Assembly (NCBI RefSeq): GCF_000178855.1
Contig: NZ_ADVG01000002.1
Span: 744,001-808,000, forward strand
Length of the DNA stretch: 64,000 nucleotides
From: Ktedonobacter racemifer DSM 44963
Lineage (GTDB): Bacteria; Chloroflexota; Ktedonobacteria; Ktedonobacterales; Ktedonobacteraceae
Direction: 5' to 3'
A program made the translations under genes and the position numbers. Under the pieces are notes generated by a model. It saw only the letters and a list, made by a program, of their open reading frames with translations, was not told the origin of the DNA and did not search any database. Numbering within the stretch: position 1 is the first letter of the stretch; every line of letters begins with the position of its first letter. Of this stretch, positions 34,304 to 42,943 are shown one piece after another.

Positions 34304-35962
34304 ATGCATGGCATAGATCAAATAACGCCCCTGGTTGAGGGGCAACAGCGTACCTGGACCGCGTACCTCCTCGATACCCTTTTCGCCGTTGCGGGCGTAA
34401 TGCTGATTACCACACTCATTGCCTTCTTTCAGCTTTATCCACGCATTCCCAATATCTCCAGCATCTACCTGCTCGCTGTCCTGTCCCTGGCAACCTGGCG
34501 TGGACGGTACGCGGCAACGTTGGCCTCGCTTCTGGCCTTTCTCTCCTTTAATTTCTTTGTCATTCCACCAGTCCATACGTTTACCGTTTATCGTACGGAA
34601 GAATGGATAGCGCTCTTTGTCTTGCTCGTTAGCGGTCTACTTACCGGACATCTCACCGCCACGTTGCGCCAGCAGAGCCTGCGGATCGCGCGCAAAGAGA
34701 ATGAAACGCGTATCCTCTACAATCTTGTGCGTCTAATTAACCAGGAGGGCCGCCCCGAGCTACAACTTAGGGTGATCGCACGCGCTATTGTTGATGTCTT
34801 CACCTCCTGGGGCGTTCAGGACTGCGAGATTATCCAACCAGATGCTCAGGGGACATTGCAGGTGCAAGTATGCGCAAGCCAGGACCAACCCTCACCCTTA
34901 TTGCCAGGTGAGAGAACTCATGCAGCCTGGGTCATCAAGCACGGGCAAAGCCTGGAAACCATCGAACACGCCAGCACACAACACCATCAGCATGCCTTCG
35001 AACACTCCATCTACCACACGTGCTACTGGCTACCGCTCATCATTGGGGCTAAAGCAGTCGGCGTCCTGCGCCTGCACATGCATAAAAAGGGAGGACAGGC
35101 AGAGCACTTTGATTTCTCTCAGGAGGCACGCATAGACACCCACAAATATCCTCACAATGCGTTCTTCTGGGCCTTCCTGGACCAGGCTACATTACTTATA
35201 GAGCGCTCGCGCCTGCAAAGAGAGAACTTGCGCATTGAGGTGCTACAACAGACTGATGCTCTGCGCGCCGCCCTCCTCTCCTCCGTCTCACATGACTTGC
35301 GCACACCCCTCACTGTCATCAAAGCCTCTGCCAGCACCCTCTTAGAGCAGGATATTCACTGGGAAGAGGCTGTCCAGCACAGTATCGCCCGCTCCATCGA
35401 GCGCGAAGCAGACCGCTTGAACCGCCTGGTGGGGAATCTGCTTGATATGTCGCGCATCGAGGAGGGAGCGCTCAAACCCGAGAAAGAGTGGTACCAGGTG
35501 CGCGCCCTGATTCAGGATGTCCTTGATCGGCTCTCCTCTCTCTTCGAAGGGCGTAGCATTCAGCTCCATGGGCCACGCGACCTGCCCCCGGTGGAGCTGG
35601 ATTACCTCTACCTCGACCAGGTCCTCACCAATCTCCTTGAGAACGCCGTTCGCTACACTCCTCCTGGCACCCCTATCGACGTGACGATCCAGCCACAGGA
35701 GCATGAGATGCTCATTAGCGTCGCGGATCGCGGCCCCGGCATTCCACAGGCGGAACAAAAGCTGGTCTTTGATAAATTTTACCGGGTGCTACACCATAAG
35801 CAACCTGGAACCAGTAATACCTCTACGCCCGGCTCAGGCCTGGGCCTGGCCGTCTGTAAAGGCCTGATTGAAGCGCACGAGGGACGCATCTGGGTGGAAT
35901 CACGCCCGCAGGGGGGCGCTCAACTCTTTATCGCGCTCCCCCTGCGACCATTTGAACACTAA
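34304..35962 (+). CDS. KdpD-like sensor kinase lacking the N-terminal KdpD/Usp domains
   Basis: A 552-aa kinase. Residues ~20-120 hold four membrane helices of the KdpD (DUF4118) type (LYPRIPNISSIYLLAVLSLA; FNFFVIPPVHTFTV). A GAF-like domain follows to ~300. The HisKA H-box is SSVSHDLRTPLTVIKASAS with His330. HATPase N-box is LTNLLENAVRYTPPG, then ADRGPGIP and GSGLGLAVCKGLIEAH. E. coli KdpD is about 890 aa; the ~370-residue cytoplasmic KdpD plus Usp part is absent here, so signal input must be through the membrane/GAF part. It is the first gene of the kdp operon, 11 bp before kdpE. Confidence 0.88.
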   Translation: MHGIDQITPLVEGQQRTWTAYLLDTLFAVAGVMLITTLIAFFQLYPRIPNISSIYLLAVLSLATWRGRYAATLASLLAFLSFNFFVIPPVHTFTVYRTEEWIALFVLLVSGLLTGHLTATLRQQSLRIARKENETRILYNLVRLINQEGRPELQLRVIARAIVDVFTSWGVQDCEIIQPDAQGTLQVQVCASQDQPSPLLPGERTHAAWVIKHGQSLETIEHASTQHHQHAFEHSIYHTCYWLPLIIGAKAVGVLRLHMHKKGGQAEHFDFSQEARIDTHKYPHNAFFWAFLDQATLLIERSRLQRENLRIEVLQQTDALRAALLSSVSHDLRTPLTVIKASASTLLEQDIHWEEAVQHSIARSIEREADRLNRLVGNLLDMSRIEEGALKPEKEWYQVRALIQDVLDRLSSLFEGRSIQLHGPRDLPPVELDYLYLDQVLTNLLENAVRYTPPGTPIDVTIQPQEHEMLISVADRGPGIPQAEQKLVFDKFYRVLHHKQPGTSNTSTPGSGLGLAVCKGLIEAHEGRIWVESRPQGGAQLFIALPLRPFEH

Positions 35963-35973
35963 AGGAGTCAAGC

Positions 35974-36681
35974 ATGCATAAACAAGGGGCCTATATATTG
36001 ATCATTGATGATGAAATAGAGATTATCCGCGCCCTCTCGCGCGGGCTGACCGCGCACGGCTACCGCGTTCTGACCGCGCGCAATGGCGAAGAGGCTCTCA
36101 AAATAGTATTTCAGCAGCGACCAGACCTTATTTTGCTCGATCTGATGCTGCCAACCATCAGCGGGCTAGAGGTCTGCCGGCGCATCCGCGAGGAGTCAAA
36201 TGTCCCCATCATTGTGCTCTCCGTTAAAGACCAGGAGCGCGATAAGGTCCAGGCACTCGACCTGGGAGCCGATGACTATATCGCCAAGCCTTTCGGTATG
36301 CGTGAAGTTATTGCACGCATACAGGTCGCCTTGCGCCACCTGGCACGCATACAGGTCGGTACTGCACCCAGGCTCGAGATTGGCCTGCTCAGGGTCGATT
36401 TTGCCCAGCGCCGGGTCTGGGTGGGAGAAACAGAGATAAAGCTCACGCCAACCGAGTACGATCTGCTGAAGGTTTTCCTGACCCATCGCGGCAAGCTCCT
36501 CACGCGCGACATGCTTCAGGAGCAACTCTGGGGCGCGCAGAGCAAGGGTAAGCTCCATAGTCTTCATGTCCATGTCGCGCAGCTACGACAAAAGATTGAG
36601 CCAGACCCAGATCACCCCCGCTTTATCCTCACTACGCCTGGCGTTGGCTATCGCTTCGACGACGAACAGGGAGCAAGCTAG
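35974..36681 (+). CDS. kdpE: KdpE-like OmpR-family response regulator
   Basis: A 235-aa regulator. The receiver has LIIDDEIEIIRAL, phospho-Asp in DLILLDLMLPTISG, and Lys in YIAKPFG. A winged-helix domain follows (LTPTEYDLLKVFLTHRGKLL; TTPGVGYRFDD). It is the partner of the upstream KdpD-like kinase and likely activates the kdp genes when potassium is scarce. ATG 35974 has AAAGGAG upstream. There is 164 bp to the next gene, the largest gap within the operon, which carries a 26-bp tandem repeat. Confidence 0.93.
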   Translation: MHKQGAYILIIDDEIEIIRALSRGLTAHGYRVLTARNGEEALKIVFQQRPDLILLDLMLPTISGLEVCRRIREESNVPIIVLSVKDQERDKVQALDLGADDYIAKPFGMREVIARIQVALRHLARIQVGTAPRLEIGLLRVDFAQRRVWVGETEIKLTPTEYDLLKVFLTHRGKLLTRDMLQEQLWGAQSKGKLHSLHVHVAQLRQKIEPDPDHPRFILTTPGVGYRFDDEQGAS

Positions 36682-36779
36682 CATTGAACCAGATGTATGC
36701 CGTTTCGATGAGGATTTTTTTAGAATACACGACTGGACCCGGAACGCACATTGATATGTTCTTACCTATACTTACAACG

Positions 36780-36838
36780 AAAGGGGAGGGAGAGGAGGAG
36801 AAGCAAAAGGGGAGGGAGAGGAGGAGAAGCAAAAGGAG
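36780..36838 (+). repeat. 26-bp purine-rich tandem repeat before the receiver gene
   Basis: A 26-base unit beginning AAAGGGGAGGGAGAGG occurs twice in tandem (36780-36805, 36806-36831) and a third partial copy starts (AAAGGAG) and serves as the ribosome site for ATG 36846. Each unit contains several Shine-Dalgarno-like GGAGG cores. The remaining gap from 36682 holds no gene. Confidence 0.85.
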
Positions 36839-36845
36839 TCCATTC

Positions 36846-37271
36846 ATGCAAAACTCTCAAACACGTATTCTGCTGGTTGAAGACGACGCAGTCTTAAGCG
36901 AGGTCATTGGTCGCAATCTTCAGGCGCGCCACTATCGCGTTGATGTGGCCTATGATGGGCACACAGCACTTACATTTCTCCGTGACAATATCTTCGACCT
37001 TATCTTTCTCGACATCGATCTACCCGGTCACACCGGATGGGAGGTTTTGCGGATTGCGTCGCGAGAAGGCTTTCTGCCAGCCTGTATCAATGAGGCACAG
37101 CGCCAGGTGATACCTGTTGTAGTGCTCTCCGCCGTACGCGTTAGCCTGGAACGCCTCGCGGAGTTCCAGCTTCTCGCCTACTTGCCCAAACCCTTCCCCA
37201 TGGAGACCCTGTTACGCTTTGCGTCGCAAGCCGCCATTCGCAACCCATCTCCACCTCGTAAGATCGTTTAG
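36846..37271 (+). CDS. Single-domain response regulator (CheY-like) in the kdp operon
   Basis: A 141-aa protein consisting only of a receiver domain. The acidic pocket is LLVEDDAVL, the phospho-Asp is in LIFLDIDLPGHTG, Ser in VVVLSAV replaces Thr, and the switch Lys is in YLPKPFP. No output domain is present. A stand-alone receiver between kdpE and kdpF is not part of the classical operon. It may be a phosphate sink or a protein-protein switch for KdpD (inference). Start ATG 36846 has AAAAGGAG upstream. The next gene, a 27-aa peptide, starts 46 bp after its stop. Confidence 0.87.
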   Translation: MQNSQTRILLVEDDAVLSEVIGRNLQARHYRVDVAYDGHTALTFLRDNIFDLIFLDIDLPGHTGWEVLRIASREGFLPACINEAQRQVIPVVVLSAVRVSLERLAEFQLLAYLPKPFPMETLLRFASQAAIRNPSPPRKIV

Positions 37272-37317
37272 GCTCAACCCCAGGGGAGCGAGCGCTTCGC
37301 CAGAAGGGAGGATTTCT

Positions 37318-37401
37318 ATGCTCGATCTCATCATTGTTGTAGTGACCATTGCAAGTTTCTTGCTGCTCATAGGCTTTACTATCGCCTGTGACAAATTGTA
37401 A
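37318..37401 (+). CDS. 27-aa single-helix membrane peptide before kdpF (copy 1)
   Basis: A 27-aa open frame with an excellent AGAAGGGAGG ribosome site. It begins MLDL, has a 17-residue hydrophobic stretch and ends ACDKL. A second 27-aa peptide at 44525 shares 15 of 27 residues, including the start MLDL and the end ACD-basic-L, so the frame is under selection. Its stop codon overlaps the Shine-Dalgarno of kdpF (TAAGGAGG). The position suggests a tiny accessory subunit or assembly factor of the Kdp pump, additional to KdpF. I know no established name for it. Confidence 0.8.
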   Translation: MLDLIIVVVTIASFLLLIGFTIACDKL

Positions 37402-37414
37402 GGAGGCATGATCT

Positions 37415-37510
37415 ATGAATACCCCTCTTGAATATATCCTCGTGGGGATTGTCTCATTAGCTATCGTTGTCTATCTGGTGATAGCCTTGCTCGCGCCAGA
37501 GAAGTTTTAG
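37415..37510 (+). CDS. kdpF: KdpF, small stabilising subunit of the potassium pump
   Basis: A 31-aa peptide with one membrane helix (YILVGIVSLAIVVYLVIALL) and the C-terminal APEKF, the usual KdpF ending (LRPERF-like). KdpF sits between KdpA and KdpB and stabilises the complex. TAAGGAGG lies 8 nt upstream of ATG 37415. It is 24 bp before kdpA. Confidence 0.88.
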   Translation: MNTPLEYILVGIVSLAIVVYLVIALLAPEKF

Positions 37511-37534
37511 TCGCAAGATGTTGAGGGAACACAG

Positions 37535-39268
37535 ATGCCTGTAACATCAAATAGTGTTTTGCAAGTCCTGGTCTATGTGGTGATACTCATCCTCATTACC
37601 AAGCCGATGGGCCTGTATATGACCAAGATATTTGCCGGCGAACGAACCTGGCTCTCGCCGGTATTTGTCCCGGTAGAGCGCGTTTTCTACAAGATCTATG
37701 GTACCAGGGAGGACGAAGAGCAGACCTGGGTCGGCTATACCGTCTCCATGATCGTGTTTACCGTCGTAGTCATCCTGCTCTTGTATCTGCAGCAGCGCGT
37801 TCAGCAGTTGCTGCCGCTCAATCCACAGGGCATGGGCCCCGTGGAACCAGCACTGGCCTTCAATACAGCGGTCTCATTCTCCAGTAACACGAACTGGCAG
37901 GCCTACACTGGTGAGCAGACAATGAGCTACCTGACCCAGATGATGGGTCTGGCCTTCCACAACTTTACCTCGGCCGCGGTTGGTATCTCCCTGGCAGTCG
38001 CGTTTATTCGCGGCCTGTCTCGCAGGAGTGCGCAGCACCTGGGCAACTTCTGGGTCGATGTCACCCGCTGTACCCTGTACCTGCTGCTGCCAATCTGCAC
38101 CATTGGCGCGCTGGTCCTAGTCTCACAGGGCGTGGTGCAGAACTTTAACGCCTACACGGTCGTGCACACGATCAATGGCGCAACCCAAACCATCGCTCAG
38201 GGACCCGTGGCCTCGCAGGAGTTTATCAAAGAGTTCGGCACCAACGGCGGCGGCTTCTTTAACGCCAACTCGGCCCATCCCTTCGAAAACCCCAATGCAG
38301 CTACCGAACTGATCGAGATACTTGCCATCTTCGCCATTGGCGCGGGCCTGACCTACCAGTTTGGCAAAATGGTCCAAAATACACGCCAGGGCTGGGCGCT
38401 CTTCGCGGCCATGCTCGTTCTCTTCCTGGTCGGCGTCGCCGTCGCCCTTCCTGCCGAGCAGGCTGGCAACCCCGCCTGGAATAACCTGGGCGTCGACCAG
38501 AGCGTCTCCGCTACCCAGGCGGGTGGCAATATGGAGGGTAAAGAGGTACGCTTCGGCATCACCCAATCATCGCTCTTCGCAGTCATTACCACTGATGCCT
38601 CCTGTGGCGCAATCAATGCCTGGCATGATAGCTTTACCCCGCTGGGTGGCATGGTCCCGCTCGCAAATATCGCTCTAGGCGAAATCATCTTTGGTGGTGT
38701 CGGCTCCGGCCTCTACGGTATCCTCATCTTCGCAATTCTCGCGGTCTTTATCGCGGGCCTGATGGTAGGTCGCACCCCCGAATACCTGGGCAAGAAGATC
38801 GAACAGAAGGAGATGAAGATGGCCTCGCTCGCCATCCTGATCCTGCCCGCCGGTATCCTACTCTTCTCGGCAGTCGCGAGCGTGCTTCCGGTTGGCACAA
38901 ACTCGATTCTCAATCCTGGTCCACACGGACTCTCGGAGATTCTCTACGCCTATACATCAACACACGGCAACAATGGTTCAGCATTTGGTGGCCTTACCGT
39001 CAATACGCCCTTCTATAACTGGACCCTTGCTTTCTCTATGATTATTGGCCGTTTCGCTTTCGTCATCCCGGTCATGGCCCTGGCGGGCTCCCTGGTACGG
39101 AAGAGAGTCGTACCCGCAGGTGCAGGCACCTTCCCCACGACGGGACCGCTCTTCGTGTCCCTGCTCATCGGGGTTATCCTGATCGTTGGCGCCCTGACCT
39201 ACTTCCCTGCCTACTCGCTGGGACCGATTGTGGAACATCTGCTGATGCTGTCGGGAAAGGCATTCTAA
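37535..39268 (+). CDS. kdpA: KdpA, potassium-channel-like subunit (locus 1)
   Basis: A 577-aa membrane protein that forms the selectivity filter for K+ uptake. Filter-type loops are visible: AFNTAVSFSSNTNWQAYTG, EFGTNGGGFFNANSAHPFEN, and SCGAINAWHDSFTPLGGMV, together with GRTPEYLGKKIE. The length fits the family (about 557-580). Start ATG 37535 has GAGGGAA upstream. It precedes kdpB by 4 bp. A related but distinct KdpA is encoded at 52605. Confidence 0.96.
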   Translation: MPVTSNSVLQVLVYVVILILITKPMGLYMTKIFAGERTWLSPVFVPVERVFYKIYGTREDEEQTWVGYTVSMIVFTVVVILLLYLQQRVQQLLPLNPQGMGPVEPALAFNTAVSFSSNTNWQAYTGEQTMSYLTQMMGLAFHNFTSAAVGISLAVAFIRGLSRRSAQHLGNFWVDVTRCTLYLLLPICTIGALVLVSQGVVQNFNAYTVVHTINGATQTIAQGPVASQEFIKEFGTNGGGFFNANSAHPFENPNAATELIEILAIFAIGAGLTYQFGKMVQNTRQGWALFAAMLVLFLVGVAVALPAEQAGNPAWNNLGVDQSVSATQAGGNMEGKEVRFGITQSSLFAVITTDASCGAINAWHDSFTPLGGMVPLANIALGEIIFGGVGSGLYGILIFAILAVFIAGLMVGRTPEYLGKKIEQKEMKMASLAILILPAGILLFSAVASVLPVGTNSILNPGPHGLSEILYAYTSTHGNNGSAFGGLTVNTPFYNWTLAFSMIIGRFAFVIPVMALAGSLVRKRVVPAGAGTFPTTGPLFVSLLIGVILIVGALTYFPAYSLGPIVEHLLMLSGKAF

Positions 39269-39272
39269 GAAC

Positions 39273-41441
39273 ATGAGCATTCAGACGAATCAAGATCCAT
39301 CAGATATACAAGAGCAGAGCGGGCTCGCAACAAAACCGGTCAAATCGCGCCGCAAGGGGGATCGCTCGATCTTTGATCCCGCGATCGTCGGTCGCGCCAC
39401 GCTCGACTCATTTAAGAAACTCGATCCACGCTGGCAGGCCAAGAACCCGGTCATGTTCGTGGTTGAGGTTGGCAGCGTCATTACGACCCTTGAGTTTGTG
39501 CGCCTGCTCCTCTTTACCACGCCAACCGGCTCATTTACAAGTGATCAGCTCACAGCTGAGACCTGGTTTGTCTTCGCCGTGGCGATCTGGCTCTGGTTTA
39601 CCGTGCTCTTCGCCAACTTCGCTGAAGCCATGGCCGAGGGTCGCGGCAAGGCCCAGGCCGATACGCTGCGCCGCACACGCAAGACGACCATCGCCAAACG
39701 TCTCAAATCGCGTGAGCGCGCTTCGACCTTCGAAGAAGTTCAGGCCCCAGACCTGCGCAAGGGCGACTATGTACTGGTCGAGGCCGGCGATGTCATCCCT
39801 GGTGACGGTGACGTCATCGAAGGTGTGGCCTCTATCGATGAGTCGGCTATCACTGGTGAGTCCGCGCCCGTAGTTCGCGAAAGCGGTGGCGACCGCAGTG
39901 CCGTGACCGGCGGCACACGTGTCCTCTCCGACTGGATCGTCGTACAGATCAGCGCCAACCCCGGTGAGACCTTCCTGGATCGCATGATTGCCCTGGTTGA
40001 GGGCGCCAAACGCCAGAAGACACCGAACGAGATCGCGCTAAACATTCTACTGGCCAGCCTGACGATTATCTTCGTCCTGGTCTGCGTCTCGCTCGAACCC
40101 TTTGCCATCTATTCGGGGACGGCGGTCTCCGTGACGACCCTGATCGCCCTGCTGGTCTGTCTTATCCCAACAACCATCGGTGGCCTGCTCTCGGCCATCG
40201 GTATCGCGGGTATGGACCGCATGGTCCAGCGCAATGTGCTGGCTATGAGTGGTCGCGCAGTTGAGGCGGCGGGCGATGTCGATGTGCTGCTGCTGGATAA
40301 AACCGGCACCATCACGCTGGGCAACCGCATGGCGAGCCGCTTTGTTCCCGTCGCGGGTGTCGATGAGCGCGACCTGGCGCACGCGGCCCTCCTCTCAAGC
40401 CTTTCTGACGAGACCCCGGAAGGTCGCTCGATTGTCAAGCTGGCGCAGGAGCGGTATGGCCTCTCCCCAGAGAATGTTCAAGGCGCAACCTTCATCCCCT
40501 TCACCGCGCAGACGCGCATGAGCGGCGTGGATCTGAATGGGAACATGTTCGCCATCCGCAAAGGTGCGGGCGACGCCGTCAAAGCCTACGTTGAAGGGAA
40601 CGGTGGCGTAAGCAGTACCGAGCTGGACGAGCTAGTCTCCTCCATCGCCAAGGCTGGTAGCACGCCCCTGGTGGTCGCCGAGACTCGCGGTAGCCGGGCA
40701 CGCATCCTGGGCGTCATTGAGCTCAAGGATATCGTCAAGAGTGGTATGCGCGAGCGCTTCGACCAGTTGCGCTCCATGGGCATCCGCACCATCATGATCA
40801 CGGGCGATAACCCCCTTACCGCGGCAGCCATCGCTAAAGAAGCTGGCGTCGATGACTTCCTGGCCCAGGCCACACCTGAGACCAAGATGAAGCTTATCCG
40901 CGAGCAGCAGGTCGGCGGCCGTATGGTTGCCATGACCGGTGACGGCACCAACGACGCGCCCGCCCTGGCCCAGGCCGATGTCGGCGTGGCGATGAATACG
41001 GGCACGCAGGCCGCGAAAGAGGCTGCAAACATGGTGGACCTCGATTCCAACCCTACCAAGTTGATTGAGGTCGTAGAGGTTGGCAAACAGTTGCTGATCA
41101 CCCGTGGCGCGCTGACCACCTTCAGCATCGCCAACGACGTTGCCAAGTACTTCGCGATCATTCCAGCGGCCTTCGCGGTTACCTATCCGCAACTGAACGC
41201 ACTCAATATCATGGGGCTGGCGACGCCACATAGCGCGGTACTCTCGGCGGTTATCTTTAACGCGATCATCATTATCGCGCTCGTCCCCCTGGCCCTGCGC
41301 GGTGTGAAGTTCCGCCCGATTGGCGCCGGTCCTCTTCTACGCCGTAACCTGCTGATCTACGGTGTTGGTGGCATCATCATCCCGTTCATCGGCATCAAAT
41401 TGATCGACCTGATCCTGGTCGCCTTGCACCTGACGCTTTAG
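39273..41441 (+). CDS. kdpB: KdpB, P-type ATPase subunit
   Basis: A 722-aa P-type ATPase, the energy-coupling subunit. The phosphatase loop ITGESAPV is near residue 195, the phosphorylated Asp in LLLDKTGTITLGN near 342, and the hinge MTGDGTNDAPALAQADVG near 555. About 40 N-terminal residues are polar and variable. All catalytic motifs are intact. It is the only kdpB in the window, so the second kdp locus may depend on it. It starts 4 bp after kdpA and is 19 bp before kdpC. Confidence 0.97.
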   Translation: MSIQTNQDPSDIQEQSGLATKPVKSRRKGDRSIFDPAIVGRATLDSFKKLDPRWQAKNPVMFVVEVGSVITTLEFVRLLLFTTPTGSFTSDQLTAETWFVFAVAIWLWFTVLFANFAEAMAEGRGKAQADTLRRTRKTTIAKRLKSRERASTFEEVQAPDLRKGDYVLVEAGDVIPGDGDVIEGVASIDESAITGESAPVVRESGGDRSAVTGGTRVLSDWIVVQISANPGETFLDRMIALVEGAKRQKTPNEIALNILLASLTIIFVLVCVSLEPFAIYSGTAVSVTTLIALLVCLIPTTIGGLLSAIGIAGMDRMVQRNVLAMSGRAVEAAGDVDVLLLDKTGTITLGNRMASRFVPVAGVDERDLAHAALLSSLSDETPEGRSIVKLAQERYGLSPENVQGATFIPFTAQTRMSGVDLNGNMFAIRKGAGDAVKAYVEGNGGVSSTELDELVSSIAKAGSTPLVVAETRGSRARILGVIELKDIVKSGMRERFDQLRSMGIRTIMITGDNPLTAAAIAKEAGVDDFLAQATPETKMKLIREQQVGGRMVAMTGDGTNDAPALAQADVGVAMNTGTQAAKEAANMVDLDSNPTKLIEVVEVGKQLLITRGALTTFSIANDVAKYFAIIPAAFAVTYPQLNALNIMGLATPHSAVLSAVIFNAIIIIALVPLALRGVKFRPIGAGPLLRRNLLIYGVGGIIIPFIGIKLIDLILVALHLTL

Positions 41442-41460
41442 GAGGAGAAGAGGTTACGCT

Positions 41461-42057
41461 ATGAAAACCGTTATTAAAGTGCTTCGACCTGCCATCGCGA
41501 TCACTATCGTTCTCACTATCGTGACGGGCCTGATCTATCCCGGAATCGTAACTGGCCTGGCCCAGTTACTCTTTCCCTACCAGGCCAATGGCAGCATGCA
41601 CTATGTGAATGGGCAACTCGTGGGTTCCGATCTTATCGGGCAGGAGTGGACATTGCCAAAGTACTTCCATGGCCGTCCCTCAGCAACCCTGTCAGATGAT
41701 GGCAGCAAGGCTCAGCCCTATAACGCCGAGAACTCGGCTGGCTCCAACCTGGGACCAACCAATAAGAACTTGCAAGATGCTATCCAGCAACGCACACAGG
41801 CCTTGCAAAAGGAAAATCCAGGCGTGCCAGTTCCCGTTGACCTGGTTACGACCTCAGCCTCAGGCCTGGACCCCGATATCACGCCCGCCGGGGCCTACTT
41901 CCAGGTCCCACGCATCGCGCGTGAGCGTGGTCTGAGTGAGGACGTCGTCAAGAAGCTTGTTGATGATCATATCCAGGGGCGCTTCCTCCTGATCTTCGGC
42001 GAGCCACATGTCAATGTCCTGCAACTCAATCTCGACCTGGACAAGCTAAATTCCTAA
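41461..42057 (+). CDS. kdpC: KdpC, accessory subunit (locus 1)
   Basis: A 198-aa protein with one N-terminal helix (IAITIVLTIVTGLIYPGIVT), then the periplasmic domain. Conserved KdpC text is present: NGSMHYVNGQLVGSDLIGQ, YFHGRPSA, SGSNLGPTN-like NSAGSNLGPTN, SGLDPDITPAGA, and FGEPHVNVLQLNL. The length is normal. ATG 41461 has TAGGAGG upstream. Two terminator hairpins follow, so the operon ends here. Confidence 0.95.
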   Translation: MKTVIKVLRPAIAITIVLTIVTGLIYPGIVTGLAQLLFPYQANGSMHYVNGQLVGSDLIGQEWTLPKYFHGRPSATLSDDGSKAQPYNAENSAGSNLGPTNKNLQDAIQQRTQALQKENPGVPVPVDLVTTSASGLDPDITPAGAYFQVPRIARERGLSEDVVKKLVDDHIQGRFLLIFGEPHVNVLQLNLDLDKLNS

Positions 42058-42120
42058 TTACGTAGGGGAGTGCCTGTCCACTACACGGGCACTCCCTGTA
42101 CCCTCCCGCACCTCAGTTGG

Positions 42121-42154
42121 GCGTGGCTCTCATAAGCGAGAGCCACGCTTTTTT
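42121..42154 (+). terminator. Intrinsic terminator of the kdp operon
   Basis: GCGTGGCTCTC (42121-42131) pairs exactly with 42138-42148 across a 6-nt loop and is followed by six T residues. It is preceded by another stem at about 42063-42095 (GGGAGTGCC/GGCACTCCC). Confidence 0.92.
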
Positions 42155-42259
42155 GTACGTGCTTATGCCAAGTAGAGGAACTACTGAGTGACATCCATGA
42201 GCTGTTGGAGGTGAAGGGAATAGAAGATTACTATCTATCCAGGTTCTGGAGTCAAAGGG

Positions 42260-42299
42260 AAAGAGGCTGAAGTGAAACCGCATCGCTTCAGCCTCTTTT
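42260..42299 (+). terminator. Second hairpin with T-run
   Basis: A 16-bp stem (42260-42275 with 42283-42298, one wobble) and a short TTTT tail. No gene lies between it and the kdp terminator, so it may be a backup or the remnant of a lost gene. The rest of 42300-42622 shows nothing recognisable. Confidence 0.65.
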
Positions 42300-42622
42300 G
42301 CGTTCTCATCATGATGAACGCTCCAATCTCTAGGAGATGGAAACGTTCATTCTGTTCTTGGCTCCTCCTGCATTGAGGCAACTTCACTGCCATCAACTGC
42401 CTGTGAGAGGAAAGAGGCAAGGCGGAAGCTCTGTCAGAAGAGTCTGCTGTTATTCTGCAAAACATGTATTTCATGCAAATACTCTACGCCGAAAGCTTCT
42501 GAGTGACCTCTTACCTCCGTAGGTCTTTTCTTGACAATCTTTTGATCATCTGTGCGCTATAGTAGGAACTATCACAGTCTGTTCTTCAAAAAGCAGGAGA
42601 TCTCGGCAAGAAGGATATCACC

Positions 42623-42943
42623 ATGACAGATGTTCAAGAAGAACAACCGGGCCAACAAAGTCAGCAGAGCCATGAAAGATGTGTTGTCCAAAACGAAAAG
42701 AAACGGTTCATGGTGATTTGTTTGTCTTTGCTCGCGATAGTCTTCGCTTTTGCTCTCTTCCTCCTCGCAAAAAGCGTCTTTCCCATGTTCTTCACGATCG
42801 TCCTGACGTTCCTCTGCTATCAACGTCTTGACTTCTCCCTGAGCAGAAGGGAGAAAAATAGCAAGATGTCGTCTACATCCACAAACGGAGAAGCACCCAA
42901 GCCATATACGTCACGAGCAGGAGAGCACCCGCGATCCGACTGA
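42623..42943 (+). CDS. Small two-helix membrane protein of unknown function
   Basis: A 106-aa frame with AAGAAGG upstream of ATG 42623. Residues 1-28 are polar and Gln-rich, residues ~29-67 form one long or two short membrane helices (FMVICLSLLAIVFAFALFLL; FPMFFTIVLTFLC), and the tail is basic and Ser-rich. No family is recognised. The last 70 bp overlap the 3' end of the convergent exchanger gene, which is unusual and lowers confidence in the exact C-terminus. Confidence 0.55.
   Translation: MTDVQEEQPGQQSQQSHERCVVQNEKKRFMVICLSLLAIVFAFALFLLAKSVFPMFFTIVLTFLCYQRLDFSLSRREKNSKMSSTSTNGEAPKPYTSRAGEHPRSD

Noticed and set aside
37272..37317. A potassium-related or c-di-AMP (ydaO-type) riboswitch before kdpF/kdpA, or before kdpC of locus 2
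   Set aside because: The gaps are too short in locus 1, and the 51173-51721 region lacks the conserved motif set of the ydaO class; only an inverted repeat and tag-like palindrome are present.
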